This document shows, piece by piece, positions 52,183 through 63,990 of a stretch of DNA of 64,000 nucleotides. A program made the position numbers and the translations under genes. The DNA lies in assembly GCF_032854445.1 (NCBI RefSeq), contig NC_088300.1, positions 32,963,608 to 33,027,607 on the forward strand, read 5' to 3'. The stretch comes from Liolophura sinensis. Taxonomy: Eukaryota > Mollusca > Polyplacophora > Chitonida > Chitonidae. Position 1 is the stretch's first letter; every line of letters starts with the position of its first letter. A model generated the notes under the pieces. The model searched no databases. It saw only the letters and a list, made by a program, of their open reading frames with translations, and had not been told where the DNA came from.

Positions 52183-54104
52183 GTTAATTATGTCAAGAAC
52201 AATCAAGCTAACATGTATATGTATATGTGACAAGAATACAAACACTATCTATATATATAGTTCTCACAACCACAGGAAATCATTTGGTTTCAGGAATATT
52301 TGTACTTCATTTACAGTGCTAATATTGTTTACAATTTAACAAAAGTGGCTTTGACAGGTTGTCAGGACATTCCTGCTGAACCAAACTGCCAGGTCCTTCA
52401 ATAAATCCACACAATGGAAAACACGGCAATTTTATGTGCTTGAACTAAAGCGCAATAAACATCAATGTCAAGCTCATGTATATCAATGCTTACAGCATAG
52501 ACCTCAGCTTATAGTTCACCCCCACCCTTCCCCTGGTCGCTATGTCAAACCACAGAATGGACACTGTCACGAAACTCCAAGATACTCTCGCTTTGTGAAG
52601 AACAAAGCCACATATGCAATTCCTGGGACCATCCATTTGGGTCAAGTACATCCACAACACAGGCTGCACCCAGATTTGAAGACATATTTCACAAGCATTG
52701 TTACTTTATTTTGATAACCTGTAAAAGGTTTAACCTAGCACCCACCCATTTAGTAAATGACATTTCGTTACGTCTGTCTTGCAACACATGGCAGGGATGA
52801 ACAGAAATAGCAGCAGTAAAAAGTGAAAGTGGCTGGTGCTCTCAGCGGTAAAGGATTCCCCCATACAAAGAAACAAAGAGTTGCCTATCGTGTTTTTGAA
52901 TCAAATGCTCTAAATATGTCAACAGGGCTCCAGAACCTTCCTCCTTAATCTGCGCACAGGTTTTATTTCAATACATTAGATGACAAATCAGATAAAGTCT
53001 ATGCTACTGTCCTGGAGATGCAGGAGAAAGTTCGTGCATCTGATCTATAGTATGGATCTAGTGTAAAATCCTAGTTTGATTTACTCAAGCTAATGCTGTA
53101 ATTTCTTGAGGAAGAACGGTACACAGCCTTCAAAACTTTCAAAACAATTTTGAACGCAACAAAATACACTGTAGTACTGTAAACTGTCAATAACTGTGGA
53201 TATACGTAGCTTTCTTGTAATTTCATTCTGACTTCAACATGTTTCAAGCAGATGTTTGTCTAAACAAAGAAAAACGGCATCATCACTTAAAAAAGGTGTC
53301 AATTTTCAACAACATCACAATGTACATGTACCTGTTGGAAATTATTTTGGGAGTTCTATTTCAAACTATGCTTAATCACGTGTTCATACCGCAGACTTGA
53401 AGATGACTTATTTCTGTTTGGGTCGCTCAAAATTTCATTATATACATGTACATATGAATAACATGGTATCATACAAAAATGAGGCCAATGAACACAAAAG
53501 AGCGAATGCAAATTTTTTTTAATGAGCAATAAAGTTTACCATGATGATTAGCTGTTACAAGACACAAGAGCGAGAAGGCTTCAGGTATGTGAATCTGCTT
53601 TCATAGTTATGGCAATTCATACCTGAGCACAAGAGAATGTCATGTTTTACTTCAATAGGCTGTTACATTAAAAGGGCATAATAACTTGTCAATGGCAGCC
53701 TGACCAGAAAACCATGCCCCAAAAACTGGGTCACCTGACTTGTACTCTTGAAGAGTTTGCTACATCTTGATAGTTATATGATCTAATGGGTGCCAGGCAA
53801 TATTTGTTAAGTGCACCGATATACAAAAATGTTAATGGCAAGATATTGGCCTTTTTCAGTCACAGCTACATTACTGTGTTTGTTCTCGGTATTAACTTGA
53901 AGTACTGTAAACACCTTTTAACTCTGTAATTGATAAACAGAACAGTTACCTGAGCCTGACAGCTTTAGTCCATGTGAGCAAATTTGTCATAAGACACAAA
54001 CTGGCAACAGTATTCCCCATAAAGGGCGTCAAAACAAACCCTCCATTAAACATGAGTATGTAAATAACCATTTAAGGTTGTGGCCACATATTGATTCAAC
54101 CACT

Positions 54105-54640
54105 AGTTAAGAATAAACCCTTAAATAATGGGATAAGACATGCCAGAGTCTGGAATATGTATCACAGCAATGCTAACAGCAGTGCCCCTTGTCTGATACC
54201 AAGTTATACTTTCAAATGCCATCAAGACAACTCTGATCATACATGTACATATATACATAAAAGCTGGATAAAAACAGCAGCTGGTGTTCCCAAGGAAAGA
54301 ATAACCCCTGAACAAAAACTGGATACGGCATGCCAGAGGCCGCAATACATATTACAGTGACGTTAACAGCACTGCCTCTTGTTTGATACCATGTAATACT
54401 TTCAAATGTCTTCCAGACAGAACTGGCCATATACATGTACATGTATGTATAAGATACATGTCTGTATATCAAAACAGCTGGTGTCCCCCAAGGAAAGAGT
54501 AAACCCTGAATAAAGATTGGATACGACTTGCCAGAGGCTGCAATACATATTACAGTGACGTTAACAGCATTGCCCCTCATCTGACACCAAGTTGTACATG
54601 TACTTTCAAATTCCTTCAAGACAGCTCTGATCATACATTC
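54105..54640. repeat. About 190-bp tandem repeat, 2.8 copies
   Basis: The landmark tgccagag recurs at 54141, 54331 and 54529 (spacing 190 and 198 bp), with shared blocks ttacagtgacgttaacagca, tttcaaatgccatcaagaca and ccaaggaaagaataacccct. Confidence 0.9.
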
Positions 54641-56799
54641 AAGCCATTGGCCAAAGTAAAATACTGAAATCCAAAGATGCAATAACTTTATCTCCTGGAG
54701 TTGCTCCTTTGACATTAACATTAGACTATAGACAAATCCGTCAGCTCAAAACCAGTGATCTACCAAATATCAGCTGCCCTAATAGTGCAAGAAGAAACAG
54801 GAGCATGTATATTTAAGGACAAAAAAGATCTTAGCTATGCCAATGACCAAATCTATTGCTGTGTCCATGCACACAGGCCTCTGTGCACAAACTGGCTCCA
54901 ATACTGACCGCTCAGGTTGGAATGTGGTCAGCTGTTCTGCACTCATCACATATCCTCAGCTTGCAAGTGTTTACTGGTCAAAAAAAAAAACACTTCCACA
55001 TGTTGGTTATAACAATAGTAGGTGTCAAACTGTCCATAAGGCCTTGAGCAGTTTCCCTCCACTCATTCAAGGCATTTCACACTGCCACTTCAGTCTGGCT
55101 TCATCCCCTCAGGATAAATAAACTAAAAAAAACTTCTCCACAACAAAAAAAAAAAAAATGCTAAACATTTTTTTTTCAACTTTTTTGGGCTAGGTACATG
55201 TGTATTACTGTAATAATATGAACCAGCTGTTTGTTTGCAAACACAAGTAATTAAGCAAGAGGTTTCAATTTGTTTCAATGTAAGTGACTAGAAAAGCAAA
55301 GCGTGATTAGACATAAGCCAGACAGAGATGTGTGAACTTTATTCTGCCAAAACATCTGGAGTGCGATCACTGTGTGTACAACCTGAAAACATGGTCGAGA
55401 TAAACAAACATTGCTCTAAAACAAGACCTTGTGCTTCAAATACAAACACTGATAATTTTGTCTGTAGGTCATGTATATGAATGCTATTTATGATTACGCT
55501 TCCATCCACATATAAGTGTTTATTCAAACTACAAAACCAGGTTTTTATTCAAATTTAGAGATGAGAGTCAAACAGGCAAGCATGGGACTGAATGAAATGC
55601 AATTCTAGAATGGCTTGATACTACCAGGCTGAATGATCCTAGTATATTACGAGTAGGCAGCTGCTATTTCTAGAACAGACAGAAGTTTGTAGCCTCTTTA
55701 CACAGCACTTGCCCCTGTAAACTCTGCTAATAAGCTGAACAAAAGTACTGTGTACCTGTTCTTGTGTATGTGTGTTTGGTATACAACAGTGTTTCTGAAG
55801 GGCCTCAACCTTGATGATTACTGAGTACAGAATGTATAAGTTAACTGAAAGAAATCTTACACAAACTTCAAGGTTCTGACCTCAAACTTTAAAGGTGACA
55901 TAATGGATGTGCATAAAGAAATGCAACTCTAAACGATGCTTTCCAAGAGCCTTTAATTCGGAGATTAAAGGCATGTTCTATGCAGACCTAAATTTTTTTG
56001 GTAAACCATCATATTTTGGTTCAATTTACTTGTAATACAACTTGATCAGTTTCCAGAACAAAAATGGCTCTAGCTACGTCCCTGCGGTCGTAGGGACACC
56101 ACAGGTCTCTACCAGGACTAAATCACTTTTATTTCAGGAAAAAAGAATTCCTAATCTGTACCAAGTTGATATTCATAAATGTGAAAAGACATCCGCAATG
56201 TAACTCAGACAGCCTGAATTACAATGTGTGTATATAAAGAAGTGTTTGTTGTCCCCCGATCAGTGTGTAGCCTGAAGGAAAAACCACTGTACTAACTTCG
56301 CAGGCATCAAAACTTCACATTTTTGTCTTCACATATACTTTACTAATTTACTAAAAAAGTGGTTTTGGCGCATCCATGACCTGGGGAAATCAGTATGATT
56401 CAAAACATATTATGAGGTCTGCCAGCCTGTGTTAAGCGTCAACACTCATAAAGCATCATCTGTGCAACTATAAGTGCACATTAAGATTGGCCAGAGACCT
56501 CCATATGTAGACATAACCTTGTGGCTGTCAAAGTACCACTGGTGAAGTGTCAGCTAGTGGTGGAAATCTTTTACAACCCCATTACACGATAATTTTAGAG
56601 TGCACGTTAATAAAATTAAGACCATAAAATAATAGAAAGATAACATGTCAGACAAATGTACAAAGTTTCTGAGGTCTCACATATGACGTGTTCTGCAAAG
56701 CAAAAAACATTCAGTCATAAATTCATAGTTAGTGCCTGGGAAATCCAGTAAACTGCTGAGTACGATTTCATCCCTGACTTAAGTTCTTTATTTTGCCTC

Positions 56800-56910
56800 A
56801 TTCTGAAAGCTCTACTGATCTTAGAAAGGTGTTTTCAGGTTTATTTTAAAGGTAGGGTGATACCTTACTGGCACTAGAAATTTTTGGCATTAAAAGCCTC
56901 GGTTTACACT
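56800..56910 (+). repeat. Possible dispersed repeat, copy B
   Basis: Reads gaaaggtgttttcaggttta then gataccttactggcac and tacacttcaagg, resembling 20300-20440. Confidence 0.35.
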
Positions 56911-56964
56911 TCAAGGGGCCCACGCAGTTAAAGTCATGACTTTCATGTCACTGGTTACATGTAC

Positions 56965-58600
56965 ACCTGGCTCATGCCTTGGCTTACACATGATGGGCTT
57001 GCTGATGCCTTGGCTTACACATGATGGGCTTGCTGATGCCTTGGCTTACACATTATGGGGTTGCAGATGCCTTGGCTTACACATGATGGGCTTGCTAATA
57101 CCTTGGCTTACACATGATGGGCTTGCTAATGCCTTGGCTTACACATGATGGGCTTGCTGATGCCTTGGCTTACACATGATGGGCTTGCTGATGCCTTGAC
57201 ATACACTTGATGGGCTTGTTTACATGTGTGCCCTGGCTTACACATGATGGGCTTGCTGATGCCTTGGCTTACAGATGATGGGCTTGCTGATGCCTTGGCT
57301 TACACATTATGGGGTTGCAGATGCCTTGGCTTACACATGATGGGCTTGCTAATACCTTGGCTTACACATGATGGGCTTGCTGATGCCTTGGCTTACACAT
57401 TATGGGCTTGCTGATGCCTTGGTTTACACAAGATGGGCTTGCTGGTGTCTTGGCTTACACATGATGGGCTTGCTCATGCCCTGGCTGACACATGATGGGC
57501 TTGCTGATGCCTTGGCTTACACAAGATGGGTTTGCCGATGCCTAGGGTTACACATGATTAGCTTGCTAAAGCCTTGGCTTACACATGATGGGCTTGCCGA
57601 TGCACTTGTTTACATATGGAGACTTGTTGATGCCTTGGTTTACACACGATGGGCTTGGTGATGCCTTACCTTACACATGATGGGCTTGCTGATGCCTTAG
57701 CTTACACAGGATGAGCTTGCTTATGCCTTGGTTTACACATGATGGGCTTGCTGATGCCTTGGCTTACAGATGATGAGCTTGCTAAAGCCTTGGCTTACAC
57801 ATGATGGGGCTTGCTGATGCCTTGGCTTACACATGATGGGCTTGCTAATGCCTTGGCTTACACATGATGGGCTTGCTGATGCCTTGGCTTACACATGATG
57901 GGCTTGCTGATGCCTTGACATACACTTGATGGGCTTGTTTACATGTGTGCCCTGGGTTACACATGGTGGGCTTGTCAATCCCTTGGGTTACACATGATGG
58001 GCTTGCTGATGGCTTTGCTTACACAAAATGGGCTTGTTGATGTCTTGGCTTAACAATGAGCTCGCTAATGCCTTGGCTTACACATGAAGGGTTTGCTGAC
58101 ACCTTGACTTACACATGATGGCCTTGCTGATGCCTTGGTTTACATATGATGGGCTTTGAGGCATTAGCTTTCACATGATGGGCTTGCTGATGCCTTGGCT
58201 TACACATGATGACCTTGTTGATGCCTTGGGTTACACATGATGGGCTTGCTGATGGCTTTGCTTACACATGATGGGCTTGCTGATGTCTTGGCTTAACAAT
58301 GAGCTCGCTAATACCTTGGCTTACACATGATGGGCTTGTTGATGCCTTGGCTTACACATGATGGGCTTGCTGATGCCTTGACGTACACTTGATGGGCTTG
58401 CTTACAAGTGTGCCATGGGTTACACATGGTGGGCTTGTTGATCCCTTGGGTTACACCTGATGGACCTGCTGATGCCTTGGCTTACACATAATGGGCTTAC
58501 TGATGCCTTGGCTTACACATGACAGGTTTGTTGATGCTTTGGCTTACACATGATGAGCTTGCTGATGCCTTGGTATACACAAGGTAGTTATACTTCTAGC
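56965..58600. repeat. 31-bp minisatellite, about 50 copies
   Basis: The unit begins TTGGCTTACACATGATGGGC and continues with TTGCTGATGCC. Variants such as cattatggggttgcag and a longer block with acatgtgtgccctgg recur, showing larger segments were re-duplicated (56,965-57,240 resembles 57,830-57,960). It is directly repeated without unique spacers. Confidence 0.97.
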
Positions 58601-58931
58601 TGAAGCATTGGCTTACACCTCATGCTGAGACCGTAATAGTCAAACCTTGGCTTACATGTCATGGTGAGACCTTAATAGTTGAACCTTGGCTAGCACACCA
58701 TTGGCGGATCAATGCATTGGCTTAAGTGTCATGCCAACTCTTAGCTGAAACCTTAGCTTACATATGAGCTGCATGTAGCTGATGCCTTGGCTTGCATGTC
58801 ACTGGCTTGCTGAAGCCTTGGGCTTAAACTTTATAGCGACACTTCACAGCTAAAGCCTTGGCTTAAATGTCCTTAGCTAGGCTACATGTATTTGTAGGCT
58901 TGGCTTGCATGCTGGGGACAGAGTACAGGTA
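58601..58931. repeat. Degenerate minisatellite transition zone
   Basis: Diverged units that keep the word CCTTGGCTTACAT or GCCTTGGCTT at irregular spacing, between the 31-bp array and the 96-bp array. Confidence 0.8.
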
Positions 58932-59345
58932 TGTCTGAAGCCTTGACTTACATGTCAATGGCTAGCTGAAGTCTGTCATCGGCTATTTGTAAGCTTGGGC
59001 TTACATGCAGAGAACAGAGTACATGTATGTCTGAAGCCTTGACTTACATGTCAATGGCTAGCTGAAGTCTGTCATCGGCTTTTTGTAGGCTTGGGCTTAC
59101 ATGCAGAGAACAGAGTACATGTATGTCTGAAGCCTTGACTTACATGTCAATGGCTAGCTGAAGTCTGTCATCGGCTATTTGTAGGCCTGGGCTTACATGC
59201 AGAGGACAGAGTACATGTATGTCTGAAGCCTTGACTTACATGTCAATGGCTAGCTGAAGTCTGTCATCGGCTATTTGTATGCTTGGCTTGCATGCTGATT
59301 ACACAGTATGTCTGAAGCCTTGGCTTACACATCATGGGTGCTGAT
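58932..59345. repeat. 96-bp higher-order repeat, about 3.5 copies
   Basis: The landmark tctgaagcc recurs at 58934, 59030, 59126 and 59222, exactly 96 bp apart. The unit includes gccttgacttacatgtcaat and gaagtctgtcatcggctatt, and contains diverged forms of the 31-bp word. Confidence 0.95.
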
Positions 59346-62078
59346 GTCTTAAAACTAAATCCTGGCCCCGTCCCTACCAAATTGATTGAGGAAGCAGGAG
59401 ACGGACAAATACAGACACTACACAAATAAGACCACGCAACAACATGTGCTGTGGGCAAGGGCCTTTCTGCATAAACAAGCCTTGGACTAGGTGCCATCCC
59501 TTCTACTTGCGTTCTGTTGACTCATTCATAGCCCAGGTATTGGGTCGAATCTGTCTGCTGACACATACACATGCCATGCTAACCACATGGCAGCCTGCCA
59601 GTCCTATACAGCATCTATGCTGCAGGAACTCACACAACTGTTATGTCACAGTCGAAGAAAACAGCACGCAACCTGAATTGCAGAAAGGATGCAAAATGAC
59701 TTTTTTGCAAAGAAAAAAAAAATGCTGCAGTCTGGAATCAACAGACCACAAAGGACGGATTGGACAAACCTAAACAAATACCCTTATAAACTGGGCAGAA
59801 AAACATGCAATTCACGTTTTCAGCCAACTGAGATGTTTTTTTGTCTTTTTTTTTGTTTGCTTTGGTGCAGTGTTTACAAGGTTAAACTCTGAACTGACTG
59901 TCTTCATGGAAGCGAGTGAGTTACAGCATACAACAGATCATCAATTAATGGCACCGCACCAACAAACTTCTTCTGTTTCAGGCTTGGTGCTGAGAGGGGC
60001 ACTGCGAACCTTACAACACCCAATGCTCATAAGTACCAAGTCTTGATCTGCTACAGACATACAAGATATGCAAAATTACACCTACCATGGCTTAAAAAAT
60101 GTTCACATGAATAAAGATAAGACTAAAACAAAACATAAATTACAGTCAAGAGGAAACCTATCTGAAATGAATACATTTAAAATGCACCTAATGTGATGAA
60201 ATATTTCGAATCTGAAGACAGAGGAATGCTAATGTAAGTGGCAGTGAAACTTTTCAAAAGTTTTATAGGTGGAAGAAGAAGGAACAAACAACAACATGAA
60301 TGCCATCTTTGGCCTGAATGCCTTTAAACAAATGCTTCAAATTACACCCAAGTCTTTAAAGTGAAAGGGAACAACCAAATAAATCTTTACATTGTGGATT
60401 GTATATTAACATGCTGCTATGTATACAGCCATCATTAGCATTAATAGCGTAGCATTATTTTAACATGGCATACATGTAACTGGCCTTACTGTAACTTTAT
60501 CAGTTCGCAATTGTTAAACAAAATTCAACAATAAAAAATAAAAATACTTATAACATATAACAATGATAATAATTTTAAAAATATCTGCAATTAATCTGTT
60601 AATCATCCTGATCTAATAAGACTTGAACAAGAGTTTATTACCCACAGTTAAGAAAACAATGGACAATAAGCATCGAACATACCACAGCTTTATTATTATT
60701 AGATCAGGAAATGAAAATCTTAATTAAAACTAAAGTCATACATGTATATATACATGTACACTGCAGGCTTATACATACAGATCTTTCATGTCACCTTAGG
60801 CAATAACTAAGTGACGCAACAAACGAGATCCGGGAAAATGAGCAGATAGGTCACCTGAGGCACAAAGTATAGATCTGCGGTCTCTCAAACTCTTCTGCTT
60901 GTAAAATTCTGTCTGAATTCAGCAGAAAGTACTTTTAGTAGCCTGTAAGAAAACCTATATGTCGTCAATTTGCCCCATGGCTATTGTTTCCCTAAGCGCA
61001 GCTTAGAACAATAACTTCTGAGTCTGATCAGCGATGACGATGTTGTACGGGGAAGAACAGCAGTTGACATATAGACTGTTCACATGATCAGGACATCCAA
61101 GCTAGATTTCAACCGCTCTCTGAGACAAGCCTTAAAGTGCAGGATTAGAGTGATCAAAAAAAGAGGGCTCTGACTTCAACTTATGGCCTTTTTGGGAGGA
61201 GTAGCAACTATAAAAGCATGCTGTCCAGGGCCCATGGATGGCTACATGCAGAGGTATTGACTATATTCATATTGTATATTACTGAATAATAGGCAGGTGC
61301 AGCTTTTGTACGATATGCATAGAAATGAAATTATAATGTGCTAATAAAGATCACATGTAGTACAAATAAATACTGATCCGTGTTTTACCTCTAAAGACAC
61401 ATATGTTCATATTTATCACAATATGTCATCATACTCCCTCCATTTAATTCTGGAGTACATATGTATACTTTCTTTGAAATCACAAGCAAAGTTTAAATGC
61501 AATCAGTCCTGACTGCTATTCAATCCTATTACTAAAGCAACAGTATTATATTCACAGCCTTGTACACTTATACATGGTACAAGTACTTTCACCTTTTAAG
61601 CCACCATTGCATAAGTAAAATATTCAAAAAAATAATAAATCCATCTTTTAAACCTGTATAATTGGGTAAGATCTAGTTCACAACAATGACAGCAGTCTGC
61701 GTATGAGTAAATATAAGCCATCCTTAAACCAGATTTTCAGGCTAATTTAGACATAACCAAAGACTGCATTTACACACAACAGTGAATAAAGGACTAAATA
61801 AATTTCAAGTTAAATTTACAATGGCGAAATTGTGGCCATTATTAACAAAGAAGCCACTTGAACTCTGTCAACATCAAGAAGGCTTTCTAAGGTCACACAC
61901 AATATACATGGTACACAGTTCACCAGAGCTGTATAACGAACCCATACAGACTGAAACAAAAAACACAAATCAACTGCTACAAACATGAACTCAATACATG
62001 TGGAGCGCGAATAACGACACCTGCTTCCAAACTTTGTTCCAATCACCTGTTGATCAGTAACGCGAAAGTTCAACTCAC

Positions 62079-62412
62079 CTTTGCAGACCCCTTCTTCGTG
62101 TCCGGTGATAGGCTGTCCTATCTCCGGGGATATGAAGCACTCCAAGCCGGGAGCACATCGCCCCAGTAGACCGTACTTTCCTCCGCATGTCTCGTTCACA
62201 AGTTTGGAACAAACTTCGCAACAACCGCACGGGTCAGTTGTTATGCCTTTCGGACAGTCGACTAGCTCTTCACATAGCAGAGGATTGCAAGGTCCACAAA
62301 GTATAGACTCCGAGAGCTGAACCTGAGTTAGTAAAACAATAATAAAGGCGGTAAAACAGCAGACCAGGGTGGCATGGGGCCCCTGACACGGGCATTGGGC
62401 CCGGTAGGGCAT
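62079..62412 (-). CDS. CRIM1: CRIM1 exon 1: signal peptide and IGFBP N-terminal domain
   Basis: Encodes residues 1-111 plus the first base of codon 112. The ATG at 62412 is the first in-frame Met after an in-frame TAA (about 62457-62459). Residues about 18-32 form a hydrophobic core (FTAFIIVLL), so a signal peptide of about 36 residues is likely. The mature part starts at CGPCNPLLC and continues with CGCCEVC, NETCGGKYG and a final GVCK, the cysteine pattern of the IGFBP N-terminal domain, matching CRIM1 in spacing. It ends at AAAG|GTGAGT, a strong donor, in phase 1. NETC is a possible N-glycosylation site. HTRA and IGFBP-related proteins share this domain, but the downstream exons settle the identity. 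Confidence 0.93.
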
Positions 62413-62420
62413 GCCTTCAT
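62328..62420 (-). CDS. Overlapping upstream ORF in the CRIM1 leader (30 codons)
   Basis: An ATG 8 bases before the CRIM1 start opens a different frame of 30 codons, ending at TAA (62330-62328) inside the coding sequence. Its context (ctctagATGA) has A at +4 rather than G; the main start has GAAGGCATGC. Scanning ribosomes would meet this ATG first if transcription starts upstream, so it could dampen CRIM1 translation. The peptide itself shows no recognisable domain. The ORF is directly visible; a regulatory role is inference. Confidence 0.4.
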   Translation of the reverse strand: MKACPTGPNARVRGPMPPWSAVLPPLLLFY

Positions 62421-62800
62421 CTAGAGACTGAGTCTCCGAGAGCCCGACAGCGCTGGAGATTTAATAAAGTGGCCTGTGAGTCGTTCGATGAGGGTGACCG
62501 TGTAGCCTGTCAGTCACCATTCTACGGTAAAGCCGCATCGCACTCAGGACGCGCCTCGATCGCTGTGAAATCAAGTAACTAACTGCTTCTCTTCCCCGAA
62601 GGTTTGTCGATTAATACCGCGGTTCCCTTCCGGTATACCCGTCATCCGGGTCTTTCTTTCGCGCTGTCAATCTTCGCCGCTAGAGGGCCAACCACTTTAA
62701 GCCCTGCCCCATGTCGAAGATAGGTCAGCGCCCCGAAATGACACAAGTCTGCTCCGAGATGTCAACAATAAAATGTACTCCGATAACTTTGTTTCTTATC
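62421..62800 (-). promoter_or_regulatory. CRIM1: Presumed 5' leader and proximal promoter of CRIM1
   Basis: The sequence next to the first coding exon is clearly richer in CG dinucleotides than the introns, for example gacgcgcctcgatcgctg near 62549 and ctttcgcgctgtcaatcttc near 62655. No convincing TATA box at a sensible distance was seen. The start site could not be placed from sequence alone. Confidence 0.4.
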
Positions 62801-63467
62801 GCTGGACGTTATGGTCGTAAACAGACCGCGCAAAAAGCTCCCCTTACAAACCGCTGCACGTAAACTGGAGACAGACAGGCGAAATAAAACCGTCTGAACT
62901 GCCGAACGTTAACTGTCCATGCACTGGAGAAGTAAAAGCTGTTATTTTCATATGCTGAGAAATCGGACAAATGCTTGTCCATCATAAACTGAGCACAATA
63001 TGTAGAGCCGTGTCTTTCAGTAGGTCTTATTTGTCTGTGTAAAAAAAACTCGGTTGTAAAAATGCAGTTAAAAGATTTTTCGTTTTTGGGCCGTTAACTT
63101 TTCTAAACTTTATCGGTCCACACGCAGACAGGTGTTATGCTGCCGAGACATGTAGGCAGCCTGTAATCTAGGCTTCACGTAATATTCAGTTAGGCCTTAG
63201 CCTATAGACTGTACATGCATGGAATCTTTCTACACTTCGTATATAGGCTTTTTGTAGGGTTTTGCTGAGTTCATGTATGGTCGCTATGTTTACAGGTGTA
63301 GTACGCAGGGCTATAGGCTACCGGTAAGCCCATACGCTACATATGCTAGAGGCCTACTGCGAACGATTGGAAATAATTAAACACAAATAGGCTATAGACT
63401 ATACATATATACGTATACATAGGCCTAAAACTGGTATTTTTCTTGCTCGGGCTAGGCCTCACTGAAA

Positions 63468-63672
63468 GATGTTTAAATTGCCGGCTCGCCGCAACTAACA
63501 TGCAGCCGCTTGACCAAAGAGGTCGCGGGTTCGATTCCAGCTCTCGATATTTCGGCTGCCACTCTCTAAGGTCAGAAAGGTTTTCAAGTCAGTGGGTTAC
63601 TCCGGGCAACTCCGGTTTCCTTTACCCACCAATCAAATAGAAAAAACAAACAGACAAATAAATAAATTAATT
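63468..63672 (+). mobile_element. tRNA-derived SINE-like element with divergent head
   Basis: A good B box GGTTCGATTCC (63529-63539) follows a poorly matching A-box region. The 3' part (ggttactccgggcaactccg, ccaccaatcaaatagaaaaa) resembles the tail of the common SINE. It is probably a related subfamily rather than a working tRNA gene. Confidence 0.55.
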
Positions 63673-63702
63673 TCTACCGAACTAAGGCTCATGGGAGGAG
63701 AA

Positions 63703-63718
63703 GGGGGGGGGGGGGGGT
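63703..63718. repeat. Poly(G) run
   Basis: An almost unbroken G tract of about 16 bases on the plus strand, 1.3 kb upstream of the CRIM1 start. Confidence 0.9.
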
Positions 63719-63845
63719 GCGCTTACTACTATCTATGTAGTCACCGAATGCGTCTTTCACCCACCGGATAAATCATGGTAGAAAAAAATGAGAATTAAAA
63801 CACCAAAGCTTCATAGATCGGTAGTATAAGGCTACCTGCTGATGG

Positions 63846-63990
63846 TGGTGAGTTTCCCTCCCACTACGATGCTTGTCGCCATCGTATAGTTCTGAGAAAT
63901 AATTTAGGTATACAGTGTCAGTTTATTTGATTTGAATTTATTTATTTGATTGGTGTTTACGCCGTACTGGTCGGGCCAGCTTTCGGTGTA
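63846..63990. mobile_element. Two short SINE fragments in opposite orientation
   Basis: The plus-strand piece gtttccctcccactacgatg ... catcgtata (63851-63885) and the minus-strand piece tttatttgattggtgtttac gccgtactgg (from 63937), cut near the window end. Confidence 0.55.

Larger units (their letters stand above)
38705..62078 (-). other. CRIM1 intron 1 (23,374 bp)
   Basis: The longest intron, as is common for first introns. It contains two MITE-like elements, five SINE copies or fragments, TA, CA and GT microsatellites, and minisatellites at 42575, 54105, 56965 and 58932. I searched the minus strand for the vertebrate CRIM1 segment between the IGFBP and first VWC-like modules (GxCxCN, then CxNPFxF) and did not find it. 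Stretches such as 34,000-37,400 are in intron 2; here 43,400-45,100, 46,000-47,700, 48,500-50,500 and 59,700-62,000 show no identifiable feature. Confidence 0.65.
942..62412 (-). other. CRIM1: CRIM1-like gene, 5' portion (8 coding exons)
   Basis: Gene span assembled from eight minus-strand exons: an IGFBP N-terminal module, two degenerate VWC-like modules, two canonical VWC domains and four antistasin repeats, in the order known for CRIM1. All introns are GT-AG. Exons join in phase 1 except exon 3 to 4, which is phase 2, and give 517 full codons plus one base with no stop. Known CRIM1 proteins bind BMPs through cysteine-rich repeats and are anchored in the membrane by a C-terminal segment. 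That part, and the last VWC domains, would lie beyond base 1, so the gene is incomplete here. Other VWC proteins such as chordin, kielin and BMPER lack the combination of IGFBP start and antistasin block, so CRIM1 is the best assignment. Confidence 0.93.

Noticed and set aside
54212-54721. 169-codon minus-strand ORF
   Set aside because: Falls in the 190-bp tandem repeat and repeats itself; no domain or splice support.
56936-57661. Long repetitive plus-strand open frames
   Set aside because: They are translations of the 31-bp minisatellite, open because the unit lacks stops in any frame; no gene context.
63468-63545. Functional tRNA gene
   Set aside because: B box is good but the A box and acceptor stem are not; the 3' part resembles a SINE tail.
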